Source: Neostapfia colusana
Lineage: Eukaryota; Streptophyta; Magnoliopsida; Poales; Poaceae
Assembly (NCBI GenBank): GCA_030760725.1
Contig: JASWHV010000002.1
Location: 61,249,900-61,313,899, forward strand
Reading direction: 5' to 3'
DNA length: 64,000 nucleotides
A program made the translations under genes and the position numbers. The notes under the pieces were generated by a model. That model was not told where the DNA came from. It ran no database searches and saw only the letters and a list, made by a program, of their open reading frames with translations. Below, one piece after another: positions 1 through 11,805 of the stretch (positions within the stretch are counted from its first letter, which is position 1; each line of letters starts with the position of its first letter).

Positions 1-2
1 AG

Positions 3-329
3 CAAGGGACTTCCCATGAGCATATGGACCTGTGCTTGGAGGATGCTGCTGTGCTCAGCACTCGCCTGCAGGAGTGTCAACAGGAGCTTCAGGATGTACG
101 TGACACCCTGAAGGAGACTGAGGCGTTGCTTCGAGCCAGCTTGAGGGCGAGATAAAGAGGGGATGGGAATGAACTGTGTGTCACCATGAATGACACATGG
201 ACTCCTGACTCCCCAGATCGTCGGGCGAGCAGGCGTCGCCACACTTCTCCACCAGCAGCTTCCCCACCCAATGCGGAGTCAGAAGGCAGCCGCAATAATG
301 AGGAAGATCCCGAGGAGCCAGCTCAGTGA
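3..329 (+). pseudogene. ORF0 tail of element A (coiled-coil protein upstream of gag)
   Basis: The C-terminal part of an open frame lies before gag and is read from the window edge. The first 50 residues are rich in Leu, Glu and Gln with heptad-like spacing, suggesting a coiled coil. They end at an in-frame TAA (153-155). The same frame then runs on through a Pro/Ser/Glu-rich tail with an acidic end (EEDPEEPAQ) to a TGA at 327-329. An acidic Pro/Glu tail also ends the ORF0 of element C, so I read the TAA as a mutation within one original ORF. An extra ORF ahead of gag is, from memory, known in rice RIRE3/RIRE8-type elements. Its function is unknown and no enzymatic motif is visible. Confidence 0.6.
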
Positions 330-650
330 TACGAGTCGTGTAGAGTCCTTCCCCATAGTTCAGCAGGTTATCGAGTAGGCGAGTCAATACCTTAGTTAAT
401 GGTGTGTTAATGTGTGGAGTGTGATGTGAGTTGTGGAAGCCATGAGCAATTGTCCACAACCTCGTCTTCAGGTTGTTTTGCTTTGAGATGTGAACCCCTA
501 TGAAATTAATAGTGCATTTATTTTTGCGTGAGACATGAACCCTCAGAAAAATATAAATTCAACAAGGCCTCAACATTACAAAGTGTAAACAAGAAAAATT
601 GGTAAGATAATACGTAATGCTTTAAATTGACATTTGGTTGATCATGATAG
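330..650 (+). other. ORF0-gag spacer of element A
   Basis: This is non-coding DNA between the ORF0 stop and the gag ATG. It becomes AT-rich towards its end and finishes in ATAG directly against the ATG at 651, a possible 3' splice site. I see no other signal in it. Confidence 0.5.
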
Positions 651-1135
651 ATGGCCGGAAGAGGAAAGGGTCGTGGTGCCAACCCCGCCAACAACAACGA
701 TGAGGCCGGCAACCCTCATCTTTCTGGAGGCCAGGACCGGGGTGGTCGCCGTGAAGAAGTTGATCCTCTCCACCAAATGCTGGAGAATCAAAATCAGCTC
801 ATCCAGAACTTGACTCAAGTGGTGGCCAACTTGCATCAAGTTCCACCTCCACATGCTGCACCACGCCAACCAAGGTTGAGTGAGTTTCTAGGAACTCAAC
901 CTCCAAAGTTTGCAAGTGCTGCTGAACCTCTGGAGGCAGATGATTGGCTGAAGACCATTGAAAGTAAGATGAGGATAATACAATGCCAAGGGTATGAGAG
1001 GGTGCTGTTTGCCTCTCACCAATTGCATGGACCTGCTGCTGATTGGTGGACCGCTTACGTGGCCGCCCATCATGACTCCAAAAACATCACTTGGGAGGAC
1101 TTCAAGCGTAGCTTCCGCAACCATTACATGCCAAG
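651..1135 (+). pseudogene. Element A gag (capsid) fragment
   Basis: Gag is the structural capsid protein that packages the element RNA. The frame starts MAGRGKGRGANPANNNDEAG and continues into the retrotransposon gag core (LEADDWLKTIESKM, then LFASHQLHGPAADWW), with residues around FKRSFRNHYMPRG at the end. At about 1133-1138 it fuses out of frame to RT through a short shared AAGGGG. The rest of the capsid, the CCHC zinc knuckle and the whole protease are missing. The start is the first ATG after the AT-rich spacer and matches the start of D gag in position relative to the core. This is an inactive remnant. Confidence 0.85.
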
Positions 1136-3759
1136 GGGTACATTCATCCTAGTTCCTCACCATTGGGAGCTCCAGTGATATTTGTGCCCAAGAAGGATGG
1201 AACCCAAAGGTTATGCATGGACTACCGTGCATTGAATGAGGTAACCATCAAGAACAAGTACACATTACCCCGCATTGAAGAATTGTTCGATCAGTTGAGG
1301 GGAGCTCGTGTGTTCTCAAAAATTGATCTCAGGTCAAATTACCACTAACTTAAGATAACTAATGCCCCGGCATACTTCATGTATCTCATGAACAAGGTAT
1401 TCATGGAATATCTGGACAAATTTGTGGTGGTTTTCATAGATGAAATTCTCGTCTTCTCCAAAGATGAAGAAGAACATGAGAAACATCTAAGGTTGGTGTT
1501 GCAGAAGCTGAGAGAACACCAACTATATGCCAAGTTGAGCAAGTGTGAGTTTTGGCTGAAGAGAGTTCCCTTTTTAGGACATATCATCTCAGAGGGTGGA
1601 ATCTCCGTAGATCCCGCCAAGATCGAGGATGTACAGGAGTGGAAGACCCCTGAGAATGTCGGGGAAGTTCGAAGCTTCTTAGGGTTGGCTGGATACTATC
1701 GACGGTTTATTGAAGGATTCTCCAGGATCTCGAGACCCCTCACCAAACTGTTGGAGAAGGGAATCACATTCACATGGACGCCGCAGTGCGAGACGAGTTT
1801 TCAAGAGCTAAAGAAAAGATTGACAACAGCCCCAGTGCTAGTTATGCCAGATATGCAGAAGAACTTTTCGGTGTACTGCGATGCCTCTGGAAATGGGTTG
1901 GGGTGTGTTCTCATGCAACAAGGGCACGTCGTGGCTTATGCATGCCGGCAGCTCCGGAAACACGAGAAGAACTTTCCTACACATGACCTAGAACTAGCCA
2001 CAGTGGTACACACGTTGAAAATTTGGCGGCACTACTTGATGGGGAAGAGGACAGAGATATATACGGATCATAAGAGTTTAAAGTACATTTTCACACAGCC
2101 AGATCTCAACCTCAGACAAAGGAGATGGTTAGAGCTAATCAATGACTTTGATGTGGACATCAACTATCATCCTGGGAAAGCAAACGTCGTGGCAGATGCT
2201 TTAAGCCGGAAAGTGCAGGTCAATAGGTTGAGCTTGAAGGACATGCCTGCAGAATTGAAGGACGATGTTATAAGACTCAATCTATGCCTGGTGAATTGTG
2301 GTGAAGCCATCGCCATGGAAATGGACTCCACATTAGAGCAAGACATACGCGATGGTCAAAAGAATGACGAGAAGATAAAAGAAATCAGACAACTCATCAA
2401 GGAAAATAAAGCCCCTGGTTTCAGAGAAGATGAACAAGGTACGGTGTGGCACGGGAAAAGGATCTGTGTGCCTGAAGTAAAGGAGATCCGTGAATTTATT
2501 TTGAAGGAGGCTCACGATTCCGACTATTCCATTCATCCTGGTAGTACAAAGATGTACCAGGACCTCAAGAGCAGGTATTGGTGGTATGGAATGAAGCGAG
2601 ATGTCGCGAAGCATGTTGCCCTATGTGACACATGTCAGTTGGTGAAAGCAGAACATCAACGACCCGCGGGATTATTACAACCACTCAAAGTGCCTGAATG
2701 GAAATGGGAAGAAATCGGTATGGATTTCATAGTGGGATAACCTAGGACCCAATCAGGATACGATTCGATATGGGTCATCATCGACAGGCTAACCAAGGTA
2801 GCTCATTTCATCCCAGTGAAAGAAAGCTACAACGTTTCCAAATTGGCGGAGTTGTACATGTCAAGGATCGTGTGTTACCATGGAGTTCCAAAGAAGATAG
2901 TGTCAGATCGAGGGACACAGTTCACCTCAAGGTTCTGGCAGAAGTTGCATGAAACCATGGGAACCCATCTGAATTTTAGTTCTGCCAATCATCCCCAAAC
3001 TGACGGGCAGACGGAAAGAACCAATCAGATCCTTGAGGATATGCTGAGAGCGTGTGCACTCAAAAACAATCGGAGTTGGGATAAGAACTTACCGTATGCA
3101 GAGTTCTCCTATAACAACAGCTATCAGGCTAGTATGAAGATGTCACCGTTTGAAGCTTTGTACGGGAGGAAGTGTAGAACTCCACTATTTTGGAACCAAA
3201 CGGGGGAAAGCAAAGTGTTTGGACCCGAAATACTACAAGAAGCCAAGGCGAAAGTGAGGGAAATTCTCAACAACTTGAGGATAGGACAGACACGACAAAA
3301 GAGCTACGCCGATGTACGAAGAAGAGAGCTCGTTTTCAACGTGGGAGACTATGTCTATCTCAAGGTGTCCCCTATCCGAGGACTTCATCGGATCAAGGTA
3401 AAAAGGAAGTTATCACCTCGATACATCTGACCCTTTCAAGTTCTGGAGAGGAAAGGTGAAGTGGCGTATCAACTAGAATTACCGGCTCGCCTATCGGATG
3501 TGCATGACGTATTCCATGTGTCACAACTCAAGAAATGTCTGAGAACACCTGAAGAGATGTTACCATGAATGAGGTTGACGTAGCGGAGGATCTGTCTTAT
3601 GCCGAGCAACCATCCAAGATTTTGGAGACAATGGAGCGCCTCACAAGAAATAAAAGAATCCGGATGTGCAAGGTGCAGTGGAAGCATCATTCGGAAGAGG
3701 AAGCCACATGGGAGCGAGAAGACGAACTTAAGGCACAGTTTCCGGAATTGTTTTCCTAG
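1136..3759 (+). pseudogene. Element A pol: RT, RNase H, integrase, chromodomain (broken)
   Basis: RT begins with KGYIHPSSSP and the VPKKDGTQRLCMDYR block. A CAA-to-TAA stop lies at 1346-1348, and about 30 residues are deleted in frame just after it, joining the YHxLKI block to TNAPAYF. The RT active site reads FIDE instead of FIDD. RNase H (CDASGNGLG, DHKSLKY) and the integrase HHCC region and core follow. The integrase has stops at 2738-2740 (just after MDFIVG) and 3428-3430. A one-base loss near 3562 puts the chromodomain (ILETMERLTRNKRIRM, then ATWEREDEL) in another frame, ending at 3757-3759. The catalytic D, D, E residues of integrase are still readable. No working polyprotein can be made from this copy. 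Confidence 0.9.
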
Positions 3760-3766
3760 AACCATC

Positions 3767-3804
3767 AATCTCAAGGACGAGATTTCTTTTAAGGGGGGTA
3801 GAGC
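3767..3804 (+). promoter_or_regulatory. Stem-loop and polypurine tract of element A
   Basis: An imperfect inverted repeat, AATCTC-AAGGA-CGAGATT-like (3767-3784), is followed by TTTTAAGGGGGGTAG, the plus-strand primer site just before the LTR. The same arrangement recurs in all chromoviruses of the window. Confidence 0.85.
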
Positions 3805-6800
3805 TGTAACACCCCAAAACCTGTTAAGAGGGGAATTTAAAATTTTTTGGACGTATTGCATGTGGTGCAGAAATTCAAATTCAAATTGGAATTCAAATTA
3901 AACTCAAAACAGAAAAGAAAAAGAAAAAGAAAAAAACAAACCCCCCGACCAGTGGGCCGAAACACACCAGCCGGCCCACCTCACCCCCGCGCCAGCCCGC
4001 AGCCGTGCGCCCCGTTCTCTTTCTCGCTGACATGCGGGGCCCGCCTGTCATCCCCGACCTCCCGATCGCGCCAACCGCCGGACTCTTTCGCGCGCGCGCG
4101 CGATCGTAACCAACCCGGAATTCCGCGTCCCTCAGCCCGACTCCCGGTCCCAGACGACTCAAACTCGATCTAAACGAATCCGCCGCCCTCCCTGGTTTAT
4201 AAAAACGCCGGCATCGCCCCGTTTTTCCCCCACGATCAGCCAAATTTCCTATCGGTGAGAACCAGAGTTTCTCCGGCCAATTTCTCTCGATCTTCGCTCG
4301 GGATTTCTGATCTAACGTGCTGATCTTGATCCACTGCCTCCGGGGAATCACGCAGGTGCAGAAAGCTCGGTGGTTTGCGCTCCAAACACAGCGCCGACGA
4401 GCATCGCCGTGAATTCATCTCGGACCTCGTCGCCGATCGCCTTCCAGGACCTCCGAGCACAAGAAAAACCCCGAGGTGAGATCCCCGTCCTCCCCTCTAC
4501 CGATCTATGCCATGAAATCCCAGTTTTAGGAAGAATAGACGAAGATCCGAAGTTTTCCGGCGAGATCGCCGCCTTCCGCAGCCGCGCACCGCCGGGCAGC
4601 GCCGCCCGCGCTCGGTCAGAGCGACGTGGCCGCTTGTGCGCCATCTATTTTAAATCGCACGGTAGAATTTAAATCCCCGCGTACCGGTTGGACGTTATAA
4701 TCTCAGCCATCTGTTTTAAATCGAACGGTCCACGTCAGCCCCGCGTTATAAAGGCCGGGATCCTTACGCGCTACCCCCTGGGGATCTCGGAAAACACAAG
4801 CTAGCCCCGGAAACTTCTGATCTAGCCCCTGGAACTTCAAAAATTCATGTAAATTCATTTAAAAATCAGTTATAGCCCCAGGACTTAATAAAAATTAGGA
4901 AAACCCCTCTGTTATGTGTAGCTAGACCCCTGGAAATTTATGAAATAATAAATTAGACACTGTAGTAGGGTGGATTTACCTTTTTGACCCTATATGATAT
5001 TAAATTCAGAAAATTGAATATGTGATTAGGATTTAAATTTAAAAAGGTGAGGCAAACACATTGTAAATTCAAATTTAAACTCTCCTAGCACTTGGGAAAC
5101 TTTAGAATGAGTTAAAAGTAGATTTTAAGCTGAAATGAATCTGTATAATTGATTGTTCACATTTATTAGTTGTAGGGACACATTTTAAGTCAGGAAATAA
5201 TTCTGAAAATTGGTAAAATAAATTTAAATTAGTTCACATCAGAGGAGTAGTTCAAAAATATAGTATTTAATATTTTAGATCAGAACCTATTCTGTTTAGA
5301 TGATGTGTCTTACTATTTTCATAATAAACTTCACATTTAGGCATAGAAAATAAATCTGAAAATATAGGAAAATAGGTATGCATAACTTGAAAATGATAAA
5401 TGAAGCTTCCAAATCCAAAGATTTCAGTTTAGGATTTGGTAGAAGATCTGAAAACCCATTTGGAGTAGGAAAATACCTTCCATGCAAACTTGGTAGTTAA
5501 GAAGTATATTAATTAAATATAAAGAATTTATTCAAATTGAAAATTCATATATAGTGTGCAAACAGAAGTCTGAAATACAAAAGTTAGAAATCATATACAT
5601 ATGTTTAAAAGTGCATGAAGGCTAAAAATCAACACAGCTAGAGTAAACACAACACTTAGAAATGTGAATGACTATCATATGTATGTATGTGTGGAGTGAA
5701 AGTGTGAACTATGTCTTATGGATTGTTGTTTTCTTTTGCTATGTGTGTTGGCATGAGTAGAACCTGCCCCAGAGCAAGTTCTTCTCTTCCAAGATCAGGA
5801 CTATCCATTCCCAGAGCAGCAGGAAGAAGGCAAGTGTCCTTGACCACTTTGTTCCTATACTAGGATGTGTAGATAGAATTATTTGCATTGTCAAATTGAA
5901 ATATGAAACCCATGCTAGGAAGTTTCCCTAGAATTGCATTACCTTGTTTCCTTGTAGCTTGGGTTGGGATTTATTTTATCTTGTCATTTATTGTTATGCT
6001 TAGCCATGCTTAGAATGGGATAATTAGGATATGAGATCATCAATTTATTTACCTTACTCTTGAATGAGATGTTATTAGTTATGTAGAGGTAGGGATCAAT
6101 GCAAGTTGGATGATTTGGTTGGTGCTGGGTGCACGAGACTCGGGTTTGTGTTTAGTACTTACCTGGATCCTAAGGACCGGTTCATGGAGCATGTAACCTG
6201 GCTTTACCGTGCCAACCACATGCTGAGATGGGGCAGCTTGGCCAATTAATTAGGTGTATCCCCGGCGTAGTATGGGTGTGTTGGATGGTGCGGGGAATAG
6301 GTGTCAGCTGGACTACCGTATGAACCGCAAGGCTCAAGAGGGGGCCACTGCAGCGGGGTTGGAGCCTCTTGTATGCTGTTAGGGGTGAAACCTCAGTGGG
6401 CCCATGCTCATCGGGAATCCCTTTGTAAAGGCTTCGTAGTGATCTCCTGGCTACACACCTGGGAAGTGTGAATGTGGTTCGTGGACACTGGCATAATGGA
6501 GGCTCTTTTAGTCCACCCGGCAACGGGGGATGAAATCACTACATGTGGGTACAGTGGTGCAAACTCTGCAGAGTCAAAACTGTCATGACAGCCGTGCTCA
6601 CGGTCAAGAGCGGCTTGGACTTATTCATGATTAGAGGATGATGGCTTTGGAAGTTGAGGATGTTAAGCGGGGAGCTTAACATTGGATATGATGTTATGGT
6701 TATTGGATTATGATGATGGGATGGGAGATTGGGACCATTTCACCTATGTAGTAATGTAGGTGCTTAATAAGATAAGGTGATAGGTATTAATTGCGTAGTG

Positions 6801-7224
6801 CTTTAAGCATGTGTTCAACCTCACCTTGATCTAGCCATGCATGACATAACTTTCCCACACTTGCTGAGTACCATCGGTACTCAACCTTGGATATTTGTTG
6901 GTTTATATTGCTGTTCAGGTCAAGAGAATGATGTGGTGTTTAATGATCAAGACTTTGGACCCGAAGAAGGTTTCTAGGTTCATGGAGTCCCCCTGGCAAC
7001 GCCTGTGACGGATCCCACAAGAATAATATTCCGCTGCTATTTTATTTACTTGTTATGAACTTATTATCATCCATCGAGACATATGCTACGTAAGACTTAT
7101 TTATATTCGACACCTCACTTGTAATAAATGATGCTTCACTATTTGTCATCACATGTATGAGAAAATGATCCTGGCATACATGTGATATTCACTCGGTTGT
7201 TCTTCGGAGAAACAGGGTGTGACA
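3805..7224 (+). repeat. Element A 3' LTR (about 3.4 kb)
   Basis: It starts TGTAACACCCC right after the polypurine tract and ends GGTGTGACA, so the ends form the short inverted repeat TGTAACACC/GGTGTGACA. The 5' part is GC-rich (about 3940-4800) with a TATA box, and the rest is AT-rich and non-coding. No second LTR is in the window for dating. The right boundary is supported because the sequence after 7224 continues an LTR of another family (B). Confidence 0.85.
4197..4204 (+). promoter_or_regulatory. TATA box of A LTR
   Basis: TTATAAAAACG lies about 390 bp into the LTR, downstream of a GC-rich U3. This is a plausible core promoter for element transcription. A second candidate (TTATAAAGG) lies near 4745. 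Confidence 0.5.
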
Positions 7225-9178
7225 GTTCTTTCCAGCAAAACAAGTTTCACTTAATGAAAATCCCTAATTCTCCAGAATTAATTCTTCAAAGTTTAAACTG
7301 TTTAGAATTTTAATTGGAGAACCCTTTGGAGGAAAATTCTGAAATTTTGCTTGGATGTTCACCAAAATATCCCTGAGCTACCATAAAAATTTCATATCCA
7401 TTTCAGCTCATTTGGTCCACCTAATTGGGTGATTAATGAAACTGTTCCAGAGAATGGAAAATGATCAGAAACATTTTCAGAATTTCTCTGAAATGGTTTA
7501 GGTCATATCTTTAGCTAGGAACCTTCAAATTAAGTGAGACCAACTCCATTAGAACCCTCTGAAAATCTAGTTTTCAGGAAGTAATGGATTGCTCCATGAA
7601 AATCCCTAGAAGACCCTAAGAGCTCTAATTAAGGTCAAGTACAAAATTATTTGTGGAGAGCTCAAATGAGCTTTGCTGCAAATGAAACTTGGCCAAGTTG
7701 CTGCTTAGATTGTAACCAAACCACAGAAAAAATTTCAGAGTCATTGGGTCTGTCTAGTGGGACTTATTGTCTTCACAAGTTTAAATTCAATTCAAATTTA
7801 TTTAAATTGATACATATACTTGTTATGTCATGTAGTCGCTAAGGTTGAGGAGGAAACCGAAGTCTTAGACTTCGTTACTCCGGAAGAGCAGATAGCCTAC
7901 GACCAAGAGCAGCAAGGCAAGCTCCGGTTTGCATTAACCTCTTTACAAACTTTTATTGTTTTGAGAACTTACTTTGAGTACCATCAATTCTTGCATTAGA
8001 GTCTTGTTTGAAAACCCAAATGCATAGCCAAGAAAACCATGGGTTGGGATTATGATTGAAAAAGCCTGTTAGCTACTGCAATGCTAAGATAGTGTAGGAT
8101 TCGGTACAAGTCAAGTAGTTGGAACTACTCATGAGGATAGGCTAGAGGCACTCGACTCGGCTAGAGATAGCACATGATACACATGGCAAGAAAATTGAGA
8201 CCGAGCGGAGAGTAAGGGCAGAAGGACTTCGGGGCCTGTGTGCTATAGCTCCACTTGTGTCGATTGAGGACCGAGCCGTGTGCGGGCCTGTTGAACAAGC
8301 TAGAACAGTACCGAAGACCTACCGGCTATATGGGAACCGGGAAACCGATGTAACTCGGGTAGCTGGGTATTGAGGCATTGCCTGCCGTTCAGAGGGTAGG
8401 TTGAGAGCTCGAGGTGTAAATCGGCTGGCGGCACTGAGATGCGCGTGCAGAGACCTCTTGCTTGGGACGATAGGACCGGTTCCATATTTGGCTAATGGGT
8501 GAAAGGTGGTTGCGTACGGCGTCCGTGATGGTTGCTGTAGGCAACATCGAGTACGGGCGTATGTGACGGGTTGTTCGGGTAACCCTGCAGGTGTAAATCA
8601 ATTATAATCGCCGTCCCTCACGGTTAGTGAGTACCACTTGTTCACTGTACCGTGTTGTAGAAAGAACTGGCTAGATACATGATAAAATGTTGCTTATTGA
8701 AAGATGGACTTTGATTGTTAATGATTTGCTGTAGCCTATAGCTAACTAAAGTTCTTTTCAAATTTGGGCAAAGTACATGAGACAAATGTGTTTCTTGTTT
8801 GATTGCGGCTCTCTCATGTGCCTTCACGTAAAGTCTTCACAACCTGCTGCTAAAACTTGAAAGTAAGGTTCCACTAATTAGGCGAGTTCTTTGCAACTTG
8901 TTTTACCTCATGTAACCTATCATCCCTCATGTAGAAGTTTCATGTTTAGGAGAGACGGGTCAGTCTTGCTGAGCCTTCGTGCTCACTGCTTGTGTTTGAA
9001 GCTTTTGCAGGGTTCTATGAGGAAGGGACTCCCGAGGAGGCGACGGAACCCCAGGAGGGGCACCCCGTCGAGTGGGAGTCGTGCACGCCGCCGTGTTAGT
9101 GTTTGTGTGTGTGCTAGCGAGGACACGTTCACGGGCTGAACGTGAACTCGATGCATAGTCTACGCCCGTGAGTGTAGA
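7225..9178 (+). repeat. LTR fragment B (same family as element C LTR), old copy
   Basis: This stretch matches the reverse complement of about 19440-21395 and of the C LTRs, for example the segments around CCAGAATTAATTC and the motif at 9000-9060. It represents the 3' half of the LTR, read in + orientation. Its left side is the insertion site of element A. Its right side stops about 150 bp short of the LTR end, where E-type LTR sequence begins. It is diverged from C by many substitutions and is the oldest-looking copy. Confidence 0.8.
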
Positions 9179-9781
9179 CTGGACCCACTGAGGTTTCACC
9201 GGCAGGCTCGAATCTTCATTCTCCCACCCACGGGCACCCTCTTGTTCCATGCAGTTCCCAGGGTAGTCCCTATTGACTCCCATTCCCCACGCCATCCAAC
9301 GATCCATAACAAGCTAGCAACACACCTAATTAGTCAGCTAAGCCGCACCCATGTTTGGCCTTGTGGTGGCACTGTTTTCCTAGCATGTGCTCGCATGAAC
9401 CGTTCCTTAGATCTACGGCAAGTAAACCACCATCTAGTTCAGAACCAACCACGAACCGATCTTGCCTACATCTCCCCGATTCCATGCTCATTGACCTAAT
9501 CAAGTTATCATCATCATTATTCATGAGAGTGCAGTAGCTAATCATGTTTTATTTCAGCTTCCTGTATCCCGTAAGTTAAGCAAAGCAAAAAGGAAAAACG
9601 ACTATACCCGACTCATTAACTTTCCCAGCGACAAGGATTGTTAACAAAACTAGTAATCTCCTATAAAAGGGTGTCCCATCAAGTTGACACAAGCATACGA
9701 ATCTTCGCAAGCAAAACAGTTTCGGAAACATAGGATCAATATGGTCATGGGGCACTTGCCTTGCTCCCGTGGTTCGTGTTG
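9179..9781 (-). repeat. E-type LTR fragment
   Basis: It matches 55434-56032 within the LTR of element E, sharing the block around TTTCACCGGCAGGCTCGAATC and the stretch ending in GGGGCACTTGCCTTGC. It is interrupted on the right by the CACTA terminus at 9782. The orientation is taken from E, whose coding strand is minus. Confidence 0.75.
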
Positions 9782-10090
9782 CACTACAGGAATCACGACA
9801 ATGGACGACGGCCAGATTAATTAATGATGACCCCGTCGTCCATAAATTTATTGATGACGGCTGGATTGCACCGTCATCAATAAAACATTTATTGACGACG
9901 GTTAACCTAGCACCGTCGTCTATATGCTCTCGAGCCTTATAGATGACGGTGGACCGTCGACAATAATGGTCCACGTCAATATGGACCGTAACCTGGGCCT
10001 TCCTGGAACTTATAGACGATGGTTGACCTACACCGTTGTCAATAAATCCTTGTTGACGACGGTGTAAACAAACCGTCGTCTTTAAGGTCC
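9782..10090. repeat. CACTA-1 terminus and subterminal repeats
   Basis: At least nine copies of a degenerate GACGACGGT unit or its complement lie within 310 bp, beginning at the CACTA end. Such subterminal motifs are transposase-binding sites in this superfamily. Here that role is inferred from position and repetition. Confidence 0.7.
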
Positions 10091-10109
10091 CAATACTTGG
10101 GCCACCCCC

Positions 10110-11430
10110 TTGGTTCTTTCTTTCACTCTCGCTGCCGCCGCCGCCGCCGACCGACTTCCGGCAAAGGTACTTCGTGCCCCTCCCTCCCTCCTCCCTTCTC
10201 CGCCCGTGCATCCCGGCCCCGCCTCCCCCGCGCCGCCCCTCACCGGCCGCGTGCCGCTCCCCCAGTCCGCCCCTCGCCAGCCGTGTCGGGCCTTCCCCGT
10301 GCCGCCCCTCACCGGTCGTGCCCCGCTCCCCCCGGTCCGCCCCTCAACGGCCGCGCCGCGCCTACCCCGGGCTACCACTCGCCGGCCGTGCCCCGCCTCC
10401 CCCGGGCTGCCCCTCGCCGTCCACGCCCCGCCTCCCACCGGGCTGCCCCGCGCCGACCGCGCCCCGCCTCCTCCACGGCTGCTCCCTTCCTCCCACCCCT
10501 GGCCGCCAGCCGGCAGCCGGCAGCCGCCGCTCCGCTGGCCTCCGCCAGCCGTAGTCCGCCTCGCCGCCCTGAGCCCTCACCGGCTGAGCCCCCCCCCCCC
10601 CCCCCCCCGGATGCCCCTGAACGCAGCGCCTCCCAGGGCCGCCACGCCGGCAGCCGCTGCGCCGCCGGCTGTAGGCCACCCCGCCCGCCCTGAACCCTCG
10701 CCTGCCGCGCCCAGCTCCCCCCGGTCCGCCGCACACCGGCTGCGCCGCGCCTACCCCGGGCCGCCCCTCGCTGGCCGCGCCCCGCCTCCCCCAGGCTGCC
10801 CCTCGCCGGCCGCGCCCCGCCTCCCCCCGGGCTGCCCCGCGCCGACCACGCCCTGCCTCCCCCACGGCCGTGCCCCGCCTCCCCCCCGGCCGCGCCCCGC
10901 CTCCGACCCCGGGCCGCCCCGCCTGCAGCCGGCAGCTGCCGCCCCGCTGGCCCCCGCCAGCCGTAGTCTGCCTCGCCGCCCTGAGCCCTAACTGGCTGCG
11001 CCCCCTCCCCCGGATGCCCCTGAATGCAGCGCCGCCCGGGGCCGCAACAACGGCAGCCTCTGCGCCGCCGGCCGTAGGCCGCCCCGCCGCCCTTAACCCT
11101 CGCCGGCCGCGCCCCGCTCCCCCCGGTCCGCCCCTCACCAGCCGTGCCGGCCTACCCCGGGCCGCCCCTCGCAGGCCGCGCCCCTCCTCCCCCGGCTGCC
11201 CCTCGCCGGCCGCGCCCCGCCTCCCACCCCGGGCCGCTCCACCGGCAGCCGGCAGCCGCCGCCCTGCTGGCCCCCGCCAGCTGTAGTCCACTTCGCAGCC
11301 CTGAGCCCTCACCGGCTGTGCCCCCTCCCCCCGGATGCCCCTGAATGCAGCGCCGCCTGGGGCCGCCACGCCGGCAGCCGCTGCCCCGCTGGCCGTAGGC
11401 CGCCCCGCCGCCCTGAACCCTCGCCTAGGA
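10110..11430. repeat. GC-rich degenerate tandem repeat inside CACTA-1
   Basis: About 1.3 kb consists almost only of G and C, with variants of GCCGCGCCCCGCCTCCCCC. A block with CCGGATGCCCCTGAA recurs near 10608, 11010 and 11331, giving a larger unit of about 320-400 bp. A 20-base C run lies at 10589-10608. Long open frames occur on both strands (Pro/Ala/Arg-rich on +, Gly/Arg-rich on -), but they follow from the lack of A/T and are not counted as genes. CpG is strikingly retained for a transposon-rich region. Confidence 0.7.
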
Positions 11431-11805
11431 GTTGTCCAAGTGGTACAATTTAACATGGAGAAGATGAATACACATAAGGCACAACATGAAGGCATCAGGA
11501 TACATGAACGGGAAGATAGACTAAAGCTTGCCTAAGTAATACTCTGAACATATGATCTCATACATGGAATATATCTATTGAGAAGCAACCTTCTTATCTT
11601 TAAAGGCACTGATGGAACCGTGAACAGTACTGCGCTAGTACATAACCACTGGCGTGATAAAAAATAGTATGGAGCATATTCGGTGAAAACAGGAAAAATT
11701 TTGAAAGCTTGAAAACTTCATCAAAACATAGTTAAGAGATTTTTTAAAAAAAACTTCATTATATGGTCGTGATCAATGTTTTCATTCAATAATAAATGTG
11801 TGCAG
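11431..11805. other. Non-coding stretch of CACTA-1
   Basis: AT-rich DNA between the GC-rich block and the first recognisable exon. It is probably intron or leader and ends in a 3' splice site (GTGTGCAG at 11798-11805). Nothing else is recognised. Confidence 0.4.

Larger units (their letters stand above)
1..7224 (+). mobile_element. Element A: decayed Tekay/Del-type chromovirus, 3' portion
   Basis: This is a Ty3/gypsy element entering from the left edge. Its 5' LTR and primer site lie outside the window. In order it holds an ORF0 tail (3-329), a gag fragment (from 651), RT-RNase H-integrase-chromodomain, a stem-loop and polypurine tract, and a 3' LTR ending at 7224. The chromodomain after integrase and the 3.4 kb LTR fit the Tekay/Del branch of chromoviruses. 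It cannot be autonomous: pol has at least three in-frame stops, a frameshift and two internal deletions. It lies inside an older LTR fragment (B). The presumed right target duplication is GTTCT at 7225-7229, but the left copy is off-window. Confidence 0.85.

Noticed and set aside
3893..4672. Open frames on both strands in the GC-rich start of the A LTR
   Set aside because: They lie in U3/R of an LTR, overlap the TATA box and lack domains.
10110..11495. Long open frames on both strands of the GC-rich block (293 aa Pro/Ala-rich on +, 377 aa Gly/Arg-rich on -)
   Set aside because: They arise because the DNA almost lacks A/T-rich stop codons. They are low complexity and show no domain.
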